A stretch of 64,000 nt of DNA, taken from the NCBI RefSeq assembly GCF_001854125.1, contig NZ_CP017715.1:1550001-1614000 (forward strand), in the 5' to 3' direction. Positions 1 through 7,498 of the stretch are shown here, piece by piece (position 1 is the first letter of the stretch; every line of letters starts with the position of its first letter). The position numbers were made by a program, and so were the translations under genes. Source of the stretch: Marinobacter salinus. Lineage in GTDB: Bacteria > Pseudomonadota > Gammaproteobacteria > Pseudomonadales > Oleiphilaceae. The notes beneath the pieces were generated by a model that searched no databases, was not told the DNA's origin, and saw only the letters and a program-made list of their open reading frames with translations.

Positions 1-1
1 C

Positions 2-739
2 TTTGTAATACCCGGCTTCACCCTAGGGCTCTACGCCTGGGAGTATTTTGGAGAAAGCTGGAACCCCGATTTTCTGGAGAACACGCTTAATAGCCTGTTC
101 CTGTCCGGAACCGCTGCCCTGACCACACTACTGATCGGCGTCACTCTCGCCTACAGCCGGCGACTACACAACACAAGGGGCATGCAGATTCTAATGCGGC
201 TCTCCAGCCTCGGTTACGCCATGCCCGGAGCGGTTCTGGCAGTCGGAGTGATTGTGCCCCTGGCGGGCTTTGATAACTGGCTGGACAGCCTGATGCGGGA
301 TGCCTTCGGGATAAGCACGGGGTTGCTGTTGAGTGGCTCCGCGTTCGCCATGGTTTTCGCCTACACCGTGCGATTTCTGGCCGTCTCGGCAGGAAGCGTC
401 GAAAGCGCACTGCAGAAGATCACCCCCAGCATGGATATGGCATCTCGTTCACTGGGGTACAGCCCGGGAAAAACCCTGGTCAGAGTCCATCTGCCCATGC
501 TCCGCGGTACGCTGCTTACCGCGGCACTGGTGGTGTTTGTGGACTGCATGAAAGAGCTGCCGGCAACCTTGATCCTGCGGCCGTTCAACTTCGACACCCT
601 GGCGACTTACGTCTACCAGTTTGCATCGGATGAACGCCTGTATCACAGTGCCCTGCCGGCGCTGATCATTGTTCTGGCGGGTATCATCCCGATTATTCTG
701 ATGAGCCGCTCGATCTCGAACACGCGCACGATTGGCTAG
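2..739 (+). CDS. Iron(III) ABC transporter permease, FbpB type (5' end outside window)
   Basis: Inner-membrane permease of a ferric-iron ABC importer. It would pass Fe3+ handed over by a periplasmic binding protein, driven by a cytoplasmic ATPase. The frame is open from base 2 without interruption, so the gene starts upstream of the window; 245 codons are visible. Hydrophobic segments alternate with short loops, and a cytoplasmic EAA-type loop is visible (ASRSLGYSPGKTLVRVHLP), the site that docks the ATPase. FbpB/SfuB permeases are usually above 500 residues with two such halves, so this is the C-terminal half. A sulfate or thiamine permease of the same fold is possible but less likely. It converges with the thioesterase gene that follows. 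Confidence 0.75.
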   Translation, partial: FVIPGFTLGLYAWEYFGESWNPDFLENTLNSLFLSGTAALTTLLIGVTLAYSRRLHNTRGMQILMRLSSLGYAMPGAVLAVGVIVPLAGFDNWLDSLMRDAFGISTGLLLSGSAFAMVFAYTVRFLAVSAGSVESALQKITPSMDMASRSLGYSPGKTLVRVHLPMLRGTLLTAALVVFVDCMKELPATLILRPFNFDTLATYVYQFASDERLYHSALPALIIVLAGIIPIILMSRSISNTRTIG

Positions 740-761
740 CAGGCAAGTGTGCGTGAGGGTG

Positions 762-1247
762 TCAGAGGTTGACTCGGGAACGGGCATCCTGGACCACAAA
801 ACGCCCCTCGAATACGGCAACGGGCTCAGCAACCGGTTCGGTTGTAGGCTCCCCGCAGAACACTTCTGCCGTCAGGTCAAGACGCCCCTTGCCATGCCGG
901 GCAAGGCTCTTTCGGAATCGATCCGGGATCTCGCCGCCCGGTAGCCGACAGATCACATAAAAGTCCCTGTCCACCGGTTCCAGATAGTCAATGTTCCCGC
1001 TCTGAACCACCACAGCGCCCCGGAGACCGAGGTCAGCCAAAGCGAGCTCAGTGACCGCCCAGGCTGCAGTGACAGCTGCCGAGTAGACGCTGCCCCCAAA
1101 ACCGGTGCCCTGATGATTGCGATTAGGCGCCAGTGGTGCGCTGAGCAGAAGAGCGCGCCCATCCCAGGAGCGCAATCGGATACCCAGCGCCTGGGACAGC
1201 GGAATTTCTTCGTTGATGCGTTTCTGGAAAAGGGCCAACTGGGGCAT
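762..1247 (-). CDS. YiiD C-terminal-type hotdog thioesterase
   Basis: A 161-residue single hotdog-fold protein resembling the thioesterase domain found at the C terminus of YiiD. The conserved stretch NHQGTGFGGSVYSAA (about residues 43-57) has the Asn/His...Gly-Gly pattern this family uses for the acyl-thioester site. No acetyltransferase domain is attached, unlike E. coli YiiD. It lies downstream of the long-chain acyl-CoA synthetase gene on the same strand, with a hairpin between them. A role in acyl-CoA turnover is plausible from context but the substrate is unknown. Confidence 0.75.
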   Translation of the reverse strand: MPQLALFQKRINEEIPLSQALGIRLRSWDGRALLLSAPLAPNRNHQGTGFGGSVYSAAVTAAWAVTELALADLGLRGAVVVQSGNIDYLEPVDRDFYVICRLPGGEIPDRFRKSLARHGKGRLDLTAEVFCGEPTTEPVAEPVAVFEGRFVVQDARSRVNL

Positions 1248-1324
1248 AACATCCTCCTGATCTTTCGCCAGTTTATGCCCGCTTGCGATTTTTCCAAATT
1301 CGACTTATGTCGGTCCCAGACAAC

Positions 1325-1351
1325 ATCAGGCCCGGCATCGCCGGGCCTGAT
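1325..1351 (-). terminator. Hairpin after the acyl-CoA synthetase gene
   Basis: Perfect 12-bp inverted repeat (ATCAGGCCCGGC, three-base loop, complement) between the stop of the acyl-CoA synthetase gene and the start of the thioesterase gene. It is GC-rich, but only a weak T-run follows on the minus strand, so termination may be partial. Confidence 0.6.
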
Positions 1352-1379
1352 CAAAGGTTGTGAAACAACAGCTGATACT

Positions 1380-3047
1380 CTACTGCCAGATCACCGGCTG
1401 TCTTTGCGCATACCAGCTATCGACCTTCTCCTGATACGCGTCCTCGACCACATTTCGTTTGAGCTTGAGCGTTGGTGTGAGAAAGCTGTTCTCGATCGAC
1501 CACTCGTCACTGACCACTGTAATGAAGGCCAACTGCTCGTGTGGGTCCACGGTCTTGTTCACTTCCTTGATGAGGTTGGTGAAGCTTGCCTCCAGTTCCT
1601 TGCGAAACTTCTCATCGGCTGTCCTTGGCCGGATATCCTCACCCAACATCACTAACGCAAACGGCTGTGTCTGGTTCGCACCGGACACGCATACCATTTC
1701 AATGGAATCATGGGACATAAGCCGGTTCTCAATTGGCGCCGGCGCAATGTACTTACCCTTGCTCGTCTTGAAGATCTCCTTGATGCGGCCTGTCAGTTTC
1801 AGGCGCCCCATCTCATCGATCTCCCCCTTATCTCCGGTCTTGAGAAAACCATCCTCGGTGAAGGCTTCGCGGGTTTTTTCTTCATCCTTGTAGTAGCCCA
1901 TCATCGTCGCCGGGCTCTTGATCTGGACTTCACCCTCCTCACTGATTCTGGTCTCAACACCCGGCAGAGACTCGCCCACATACCCGGTTTTCGAGCGCCC
2001 GGGCTTACTCATGTGCGAGTACGCAAAGTTTTCGGACATGCCGTAGCCTTCCAGGAGCTCCAGCCCGAGGTTGCGATACCAGTCCAGAACATCGCTGGCC
2101 AGGGGCGCGGAGCCGCTGCCCGCCAACTTGACCTTGTCCAGACCCAACCCCTTAAGGATCTTCTTCTTGATCAGCGTGCTGACGACAGGAATCTTGAGGA
2201 GTCTGTCCAGCTTCTTCTTGGGCAGCTTGTGCAGCACACCTTGTTGGAACTTGACCCAAAGCCTGGGTACGGAAAGGAACAGCGTGGGCTGGGCACGCTG
2301 CAGATCCTGTACAAACGTATCCAGGGATTCGGCAAAAAAGAGCTGGAACCCGGCATATAGAGAAGCCAGTTCCACAAACGTTCGTTCAAACACATGCGCC
2401 AGCGGCAGATACGAGAGCATGCGCTCTTCAGAGCCGACACCCAGCACTTCCATACCGCCTTCGGCGGCAAAGGCCATATTACCGAAACTGAGCATCACGC
2501 CCTTGGGCCGGCCGGTACTGCCAGAGGTATACACAATGGTCGCCAACTCATCCGCGTCACGCTGAACATTCTCCTCCAGAGGGGGATACTTGGCGACAAT
2601 GTCGTCCCAGCTTTCAAAATCGTTGGGGGGACTCAACGGGAAAGAAATGCAGCGAACCGATTCCGGCACGCCCGGTTTCATCATGTCCCAGTCGTCCAGC
2701 TTGCCAACAAACAGGACCTCACACTCGGCGTGATTGAGGATGTAGTTAACGGTGTCCTGATTCAGGGTCGGGTAAAGAGGGACCGAAATATGACCGGCCA
2801 TCCAGATCGCCCAGTCCGCCATGACCCACTGGGCGCAGTTCTTGGAGATGAGACCGATACGGCTCTTTTCCGGCAGGTTGAGCGATTTGAGATAGGCCGC
2901 GACACGCCGTGCCTCATCCACCGCTTTACCCCAGGTGTACTCGACTACTTTGCCGTTACCGACAGGCTGAGTCATGTAGAGGGAATTAGCCTTGGCGGTC
3001 TCCCAGTGGTAGACCATATCCAGGGGAAGTTTATTAGTTGTGTCCAT
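1380..3047 (-). CDS. Long-chain fatty acid-CoA ligase (AMP-binding)
   Basis: Acyl-activating enzyme (ANL superfamily) that converts a fatty acid, ATP and CoA to acyl-CoA through an acyl-AMP intermediate. The 555 residues carry the P-loop-like signature YTSGSTGRPKGV (near residue 172), the GYGMSE adenine-binding motif (near 335) and the hinge and C-terminal motif TGDKGEIDEMGRLKLTGR (near 405). The C-terminal lysine region follows. The layout is that of the eukaryote-like long-chain synthetases rather than E. coli FadD. The start ATG has AAGGAAGG just upstream. There is no operon partner except possibly the thioesterase beyond the hairpin. Substrate chain length cannot be read from the sequence. 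Confidence 0.88.
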   Translation of the reverse strand: MDTTNKLPLDMVYHWETAKANSLYMTQPVGNGKVVEYTWGKAVDEARRVAAYLKSLNLPEKSRIGLISKNCAQWVMADWAIWMAGHISVPLYPTLNQDTVNYILNHAECEVLFVGKLDDWDMMKPGVPESVRCISFPLSPPNDFESWDDIVAKYPPLEENVQRDADELATIVYTSGSTGRPKGVMLSFGNMAFAAEGGMEVLGVGSEERMLSYLPLAHVFERTFVELASLYAGFQLFFAESLDTFVQDLQRAQPTLFLSVPRLWVKFQQGVLHKLPKKKLDRLLKIPVVSTLIKKKILKGLGLDKVKLAGSGSAPLASDVLDWYRNLGLELLEGYGMSENFAYSHMSKPGRSKTGYVGESLPGVETRISEEGEVQIKSPATMMGYYKDEEKTREAFTEDGFLKTGDKGEIDEMGRLKLTGRIKEIFKTSKGKYIAPAPIENRLMSHDSIEMVCVSGANQTQPFALVMLGEDIRPRTADEKFRKELEASFTNLIKEVNKTVDPHEQLAFITVVSDEWSIENSFLTPTLKLKRNVVEDAYQEKVDSWYAQRQPVIWQ

Positions 3048-3086
3048 GGACCTTCCTTAGTTTTCGTCGTTCGAATTCTTTGGGAT

Positions 3087-3115
3087 TATTATTAGACTTT
3101 CGTAGGGTATTTCAA
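3087..3115 (-). promoter_or_regulatory. Candidate sigma-70 promoter for the acyl-CoA ligase gene
   Basis: On the minus strand a TTGAAA box (3110-3115) is followed after about 16-17 bases by an AATAAT/ATAATA -10-like stretch (3087-3093), some 40 bases before the start codon. Read by eye only. Confidence 0.4.
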
Positions 3116-3300
3116 CATAGTCCCGCCAGTCAAAACGTGACACAAGCAAAACTATTCAAAAACTCAACTTTCCTCCATACGCAGAGACCTGTGGCAACAA
3201 TCCCTACCCTGCATCCCCCGGGGCTGTGGTAAACTTTCGCACCTTCGTATTTCTGAACGTCGAAAATTCGTCAACCCGTAACTGACCCGGAGACAGCCTC

Positions 3301-4275
3301 ATGGCCAAGAGAACTCTGCGCACCCTGATTGGTGCCTCCCTTCTGGCAGCGGCAAGCCTTGTACAGGCCGAAGAACCGCGCGTTGTTGCCATTACACAGA
3401 TCGTCGAGCACCCGGCACTGGATGCCGTTTACCAGGGCGTTAAGGATGAACTCGCCGAGCAAGGCTATATAGAAGGTGAAAACCTGACGGTTATGCACGA
3501 AAGCGCTCAGGGCAACTCTGCCATTGCTTCCCAGATTGCTCGCAAATTTATCGGCGAAAGCCCTGATATTATCGTGGCCATCGCGACACCGTCTGCCCAG
3601 ACCGTTGCAGCAGCAGCCCGCAACATTCCAGTTGTCTTCTCAGCGGTTACCGACCCTGTCGGTGCAAAGCTGGTCAAGAGCCTTGAAGCACCGGGCGCAA
3701 ACATAACCGGCGTCAGCGACATGCTGCCAATCGACAAGCACCTCGACATGGTCCTGCGCGTGGTACCGGGCGCCAAGCGGATTGGCACAGTTTACAATCC
3801 CGGTGAAGCCAATGCCGTCTCCCTGGTCAACCTGCTGGAAGAGCGACTCGCCGCCCGCGGCCTGGAGCTGGTCAAGGCCGCAGCCACCAAAACCTCCGAG
3901 GTGCTCGGCGCTGCGCGCTCGCTAGTAGGTGAGGCAGACGCCATATACCTGACCACCGACAACACGGTTATCAGTGCCGCCGAAGCCGTTATCTCTGTCG
4001 GTGAACGGGCAGACATTCTGGTCTTCGCCGCAGACACCGCAACAGTAGAACGTGGCGCCGTTGCCGCACTGGGCTTCGACTATTACAGCCACGGCCGCCA
4101 GACCGGCAAAATGGTCGCTCGCATCCTGGAAGGTGCCAGCACCGCCGACATGCCCGTTGAAACCATGGACACCCTGGACCTGTTTGTGAACCCGGCCGCC
4201 GCCGAGCGCATGGGCATCACCCTCTCCGAGGAGCTGATCCGGGAAGCCAAAGAAGTCGTCAAGAGCGACAAGTAA
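3301..4275 (+). CDS. ABC transporter substrate-binding protein, TrpX/ABC_sub_bind family
   Basis: Periplasmic binding protein of the ABC_sub_bind (PF04392-like) family, 324 residues. A Sec signal peptide of about 23 residues ends at VQAEE. The mature protein has the two-lobe, LacI-like pattern, with SPDIIVAIATPSAQ and IPVVFSAVTDPVGAKL, typical of TrpX-like proteins. Such proteins pair with a single fused-type permease and one ATPase, exactly the next two genes. Known relatives bind aromatic amino acids (streptococcal TrpX) but specificity varies, so the ligand here is unknown. A strong hairpin right after the stop probably limits read-through into the permease gene, giving excess binding protein. 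Confidence 0.85.
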   Translation: MAKRTLRTLIGASLLAAASLVQAEEPRVVAITQIVEHPALDAVYQGVKDELAEQGYIEGENLTVMHESAQGNSAIASQIARKFIGESPDIIVAIATPSAQTVAAAARNIPVVFSAVTDPVGAKLVKSLEAPGANITGVSDMLPIDKHLDMVLRVVPGAKRIGTVYNPGEANAVSLVNLLEERLAARGLELVKAAATKTSEVLGAARSLVGEADAIYLTTDNTVISAAEAVISVGERADILVFAADTATVERGAVAALGFDYYSHGRQTGKMVARILEGASTADMPVETMDTLDLFVNPAAAERMGITLSEELIREAKEVVKSDK

Positions 4276-4286
4276 CATCTGACCCC

Positions 4287-4325
4287 AAAACGGGCGGACC
4301 CCACAAGGGCCCGCCCGTTTTCTTT
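4287..4325 (+). terminator. Intra-operon rho-independent terminator/attenuator
   Basis: Inverted repeat AAAACGGGCGG (4287-4297) and CCGCCCGTTTT (4311-4321), followed by CTTT, between the binding-protein stop and the permease start. Since the next two genes complete the transporter, it is likely a partial terminator that sets gene dosage. Confidence 0.75.
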
Positions 4326-4342
4326 CACAGTGAATATTACCC

Positions 4343-5245
4343 ATGCTCAGTGAAATCGCCTTTTACGGTGCCATTGAGACCGGTCTCATCTACGGCCTGG
4401 TCGCTTTCGGCATCTACATCTCATTCCGTGTCCTCGACTTCCCGGACCTCACCGTTGACGGCAGTTTTCCGTTGGGCGCCGCCGTGGCCGCCATCCTGAT
4501 CATAAATGGCTGGAACCCGTGGATCGCCACCGGCGCCGCCGTACTTGCCGGCATGGCCGCCGGTGCGGTTACCGCGATCCTCAACGTCAAACTCAAAATT
4601 CTCAATCTGCTGGCCTCCATTCTCACCATGATTGCGCTCTACTCGGTAAACCTGCGCATCATGGGGCGGCCCAACGTTGCCTTGTTGACCGAACAGACAG
4701 TGCTGACTCCCTGGTACGATCTGGACCTCGCCTACCATCAGGTACCGGTACTCCTCTTTGTCATCGTGGTAGTGATCGCCCTGATTCTCCTGTGGCGCTT
4801 CATGAAATCCGAAACAGGCCTCGCCATGCGGGCGACGGGCGCTAATCCAAGAATGGCCCGAGCCCAGGGCATTGCCACCGGTGCCATGATTATCCTGGGC
4901 GTAGCCCTTTCCAACGGACTGGTTGGCCTGGCGGGTGCTCTGTTTGCCCAGAGCCAGGGTGCCGCCGACGTTACCATGGGTGTCGGAGTGATCGTGATCG
5001 GGCTGGCCTCCCTGATCGGGGGCGAAGCCGTAATTACCCCGTCTACTGTGGTTCGGGCCCTGCTCGCGTGCGTCTTTGGCGCCATCATCTATCGGCTGGC
5101 GATTGCCTTCGCACTGAACGCGGACATGCTCGGCCTGCAGGCCCAGGACCTGAACCTGATCACCGCCGTCCTGGTGACGCTGGCGATTGTCCTGCCCGGT
5201 GTTCGCAGTTCCGTCATCAACAAACTCTCACGCAAGAAGGCCTGA
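4343..5245 (+). CDS. ABC transporter permease, TrpY type
   Basis: Integral membrane subunit (300 residues, BPD_transp_2 family) with about eight hydrophobic helices and no signal peptide. The segment FRVLDFPDLTVDGSFPLG near the N terminus is characteristic of permeases paired with ABC_sub_bind proteins. It forms the translocation channel for the ligand caught by the preceding binding protein, and the following ATPase begins 10 bases after its stop. It lies behind the intra-operon hairpin, so it is probably expressed below the binding protein. Confidence 0.85.
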   Translation: MLSEIAFYGAIETGLIYGLVAFGIYISFRVLDFPDLTVDGSFPLGAAVAAILIINGWNPWIATGAAVLAGMAAGAVTAILNVKLKILNLLASILTMIALYSVNLRIMGRPNVALLTEQTVLTPWYDLDLAYHQVPVLLFVIVVVIALILLWRFMKSETGLAMRATGANPRMARAQGIATGAMIILGVALSNGLVGLAGALFAQSQGAADVTMGVGVIVIGLASLIGGEAVITPSTVVRALLACVFGAIIYRLAIAFALNADMLGLQAQDLNLITAVLVTLAIVLPGVRSSVINKLSRKKA

Positions 5246-5254
5246 GGAGGCGAC

Positions 5255-6049
5255 ATGATCAGTGCAAGCGATCTCCGACTGACCTTTGGCAAGGGTACGC
5301 CACTGGAAAACCCCGCACTTCGGGGCATGAGCCTGACCGTCAACCAGGGTGAATTCGTTACCGTGATCGGCAGTAACGGTGCCGGCAAGTCAACCTTCCT
5401 GAATGCGCTCTCCGGCGAAGTTCTGGTGGACAGCGGTGACATCATTGTCGATAACGTCGATGTCACCAAGCTGCCTACACACAAGCGGGCAGGCAGGGTT
5501 GCGCGGGTGTTTCAGGACCCCCTCGCGGGAACCTGCGAAGCTCTCTCGATTGAGGAAAACCTGGCGCTCGCGGTCAAGCGCGGACAGCGCCGCGGCCTGA
5601 CATCCGCGGTCAAGAAGCAGTACCTGGAACAATTCCGGGAGAGCCTGTCGTCACTGGGTCTGGGGCTGGAAAACCGGCTCGGCGATAAAATGGGCCTACT
5701 GTCCGGCGGCCAGCGCCAGGCGGTGAGCTTGCTGATGGCCAGCCTCACTCCTTCCAGCATTATGCTGTTGGACGAGCACACAGCCGCCCTGGATCCGAAA
5801 ACCGCTGCGTTCGTGCTGGAGCTGACCACACAGATTATTGACGAGCAGAAGCTGACAGCCCTGATGGTTACCCACAGCATGAAACAGGCGCTGGAAGTCG
5901 GCAGCCGAACTGTCATGCTTCATCAGGGACAAGTGGTGTTCGACATCGCCGGCAAAGAACGAGAGGGCCTCGAAGTAACAGACCTCCTGGGCTTGTTCGA
6001 AAAACAGAGGGGCCTGTCGGTAGACGACGACAGCCTGCTGCTCGGCTGA
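5255..6049 (+). CDS. ABC transporter ATP-binding protein, TrpZ type
   Basis: Cytoplasmic ATPase of the same importer, 264 residues. Walker A GSNGAGKSTF (about residue 38), ABC signature LLSGGQRQAVSL (about 148) and Walker B IMLLDEHTAALD (about 168) are all intact. The Walker B carries Glu-His rather than the usual Glu-Pro, common in this subfamily. A good ribosome site (GAGGAGG) lies upstream. A bidirectional terminator closes the operon. Confidence 0.88.
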   Translation: MISASDLRLTFGKGTPLENPALRGMSLTVNQGEFVTVIGSNGAGKSTFLNALSGEVLVDSGDIIVDNVDVTKLPTHKRAGRVARVFQDPLAGTCEALSIEENLALAVKRGQRRGLTSAVKKQYLEQFRESLSSLGLGLENRLGDKMGLLSGGQRQAVSLLMASLTPSSIMLLDEHTAALDPKTAAFVLELTTQIIDEQKLTALMVTHSMKQALEVGSRTVMLHQGQVVFDIAGKEREGLEVTDLLGLFEKQRGLSVDDDSLLLG

Positions 6050-6052
6050 CCA

Positions 6053-6085
6053 AAAAAAGGCGGGATAGACTCCCGCCTTTTTCTT
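6053..6085. terminator. Bidirectional rho-independent terminator
   Basis: AAAAAGGCGGGA (6054-6065), five-base loop, TCCCGCCTTTTT (6071-6082), with T-runs on both strands. It lies between convergent genes: the ABC ATPase (+) and the FilA-like gene (-). Confidence 0.85.
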
Positions 6086-6104
6086 CTGGCTCACTGCGAG
6101 ATTA

Positions 6105-6914
6105 TCAATGCCCGTAGATCAGCATTGAGGTATCCGTGATCGCCAGATTGTCGAGGGCCATGGAGCCGATAGACGTGCCACCCACGATAACGCCCCCAAT
6201 GCGGATATCCGCTTCGAATGTCTGGAGATCAATCGCAAGGCTTTCGACATTCTGGGAATTCGGCGCCTTGTGCATATCCATCTCAACGTATGCAAACAAC
6301 CGCAGTGGCTGAGGGGCTTGCAGATCATAATCAGCACCGGTCATCTGAAAATCCCGGATACCCAGCGCCAGAAACGGCACGTCGAAGTCCATATCGTCGA
6401 TCGCAATGTCGGTCTTGAAGTTCAGCTTGTCTGTCGCTGTATCGATCCGGATGGTTCCTGAACCGATCAGCGCATCCATATTGAAGTTATCAAGGACCGT
6501 TGTAGAGCCGCCGGTTCCCGTCAGGTTCCAGGCTCCAGTGGATACCCGCAAATCCACCGCATTAAACGACAACGGAAGAAGGTTAATGATGGCATCGCCA
6601 TCACTTGCCACATCGATGTTGATCCGGATGTTGTCCAGGGTATCGGTGGCGGAGCCATTAAGGTTGAGATTCATTTCCGAAAACATATCCGTGCGGTTTG
6701 CACCGCCGACAGAAATGTCGTTGATTTCCAGCGAGCCTTCATCCGTGTAGATAAACCGATCGATATTCAACTTGGTTTCGAGCTCAATCGTGACACCGGC
6801 CTGGCCGGTGATATTACCCATCACAGATTCATCCAGTCTCTGGATCTCCGCCATGACCCCAGGTGGCACACCTGCAATGCATAGCGCTAGCAAGGAAAGT
6901 TTCAGGCCTTTCAT
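6105..6914 (-). CDS. FilA/DUF6160-like exported protein
   Basis: A 269-residue secreted or surface protein of unknown function. A signal peptide ends near VMAEI (about residue 22). It is followed by the hallmark MGNITGQAGVTIE (about residues 32-44), seen in DUF6160 proteins and the FilA-type proteins of the Acinetobacter fil locus. The rest is rich in Asp, Asn, Gly and hydrophobic beta-strand patterns with no cysteine, as expected for a secreted beta-structure. In Acinetobacter the family accompanies a proposed pilus/filament system, but no chaperone, usher or other fil gene is visible here. It stands alone. Function is not established. Confidence 0.6.
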   Translation of the reverse strand: MKGLKLSLLALCIAGVPPGVMAEIQRLDESVMGNITGQAGVTIELETKLNIDRFIYTDEGSLEINDISVGGANRTDMFSEMNLNLNGSATDTLDNIRINIDVASDGDAIINLLPLSFNAVDLRVSTGAWNLTGTGGSTTVLDNFNMDALIGSGTIRIDTATDKLNFKTDIAIDDMDFDVPFLALGIRDFQMTGADYDLQAPQPLRLFAYVEMDMHKAPNSQNVESLAIDLQTFEADIRIGGVIVGGTSIGSMALDNLAITDTSMLIYGH

Positions 6915-7071
6915 TGTTCATTCCTTTTATAGTAGTTATCACTTCCTGTGGGTCACTGCAGTATTCGACGCCACCACCGTACTCTAGCGACACGTCCGCC
7001 CCCGGTACGTGCAGAGATCACAAATTAGTTGACTTTCCGAAGCTTTACCGGGTAATTCGTGTGTTTTTTGA

Positions 7072-7087
7072 CCACAACATGTAGTGG
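7072..7087. promoter_or_regulatory. NrdR-box-like palindrome
   Basis: CCACAACATGTAGTGG is a near-perfect palindrome (seven of eight arm pairs). It matches 12 of 16 positions of the NrdR consensus acaCwAtATaTwGtgt as I recall it. NrdR represses ribonucleotide reductase genes, which fits the gene downstream, but the distance to the start codon is more than 400 bases. Confidence 0.35.
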
Positions 7088-7205
7088 TCATGAAGATTTA
7101 AGCCCAAGCTGTCGTTTTTCCGGAGATTTCCGAACTTTCAAGCCTTGGTCGATTGATTTTCTTTGCCCCATCTCTCTAATCAATAGTTGCGTTCTTGTTC
7201 ACACA

Positions 7206-7221
7206 ACACTATATCCTGTTA
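7206..7221. promoter_or_regulatory. NrdR-box-like site
   Basis: ACACTATATCCTGTTA matches the first nine bases of the NrdR consensus exactly and 12 of 16 overall. The right half is weak. Confidence 0.3.
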
Positions 7222-7370
7222 TACTTTCTGAAAATGATCCCACATATAGGGTTACCAAGTTCAGCGACGACTCGCTGCCCGGCACGTCCTCAAGCAGCCA
7301 GGGCACTGCCGGGAGTATCTATCCAGAACAAAACCGGGGGCAACAAGCCGTGTTTACGGGCACAAGACAG

Positions 7371-7386
7371 GCACCATATGTAGTGG
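7371..7386. promoter_or_regulatory. NrdR-box-like site close to nrdJa
   Basis: GCACCATATGTAGTGG matches 12 of 16 consensus positions and shares ATGTAGTGGTC with the site at 7072, making the pair a direct repeat as well. It lies 113 bases before the chosen nrdJa start. Confidence 0.35.
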
Positions 7387-7498
7387 TCCATAATGTGCCT
7401 GAACGCAAGACCGGACATTAGACGAATCAAAGGGGTACAACGCGGTCAAAAGGACAGCGTTGTCAAAAGAAGACATACTGAGAATACCGAGGGTGGCA

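Larger units (their letters stand above)
6915..7498. other. Long gene-free leader upstream of nrdJa
   Basis: A 584-base stretch between the divergent FilA-like gene and nrdJa. Short open frames exist but none has a convincing ribosome site or protein-like composition. It contains three NrdR-box-like sequences (listed separately). I looked for a cobalamin riboswitch, expected for a B12-dependent enzyme, and did not see the conserved B12-box pattern. Confidence 0.5.

Noticed and set aside
6915..7498. Cobalamin riboswitch before the B12-dependent reductase
   Set aside because: The conserved B12-box and surrounding pairing pattern were not found by eye.
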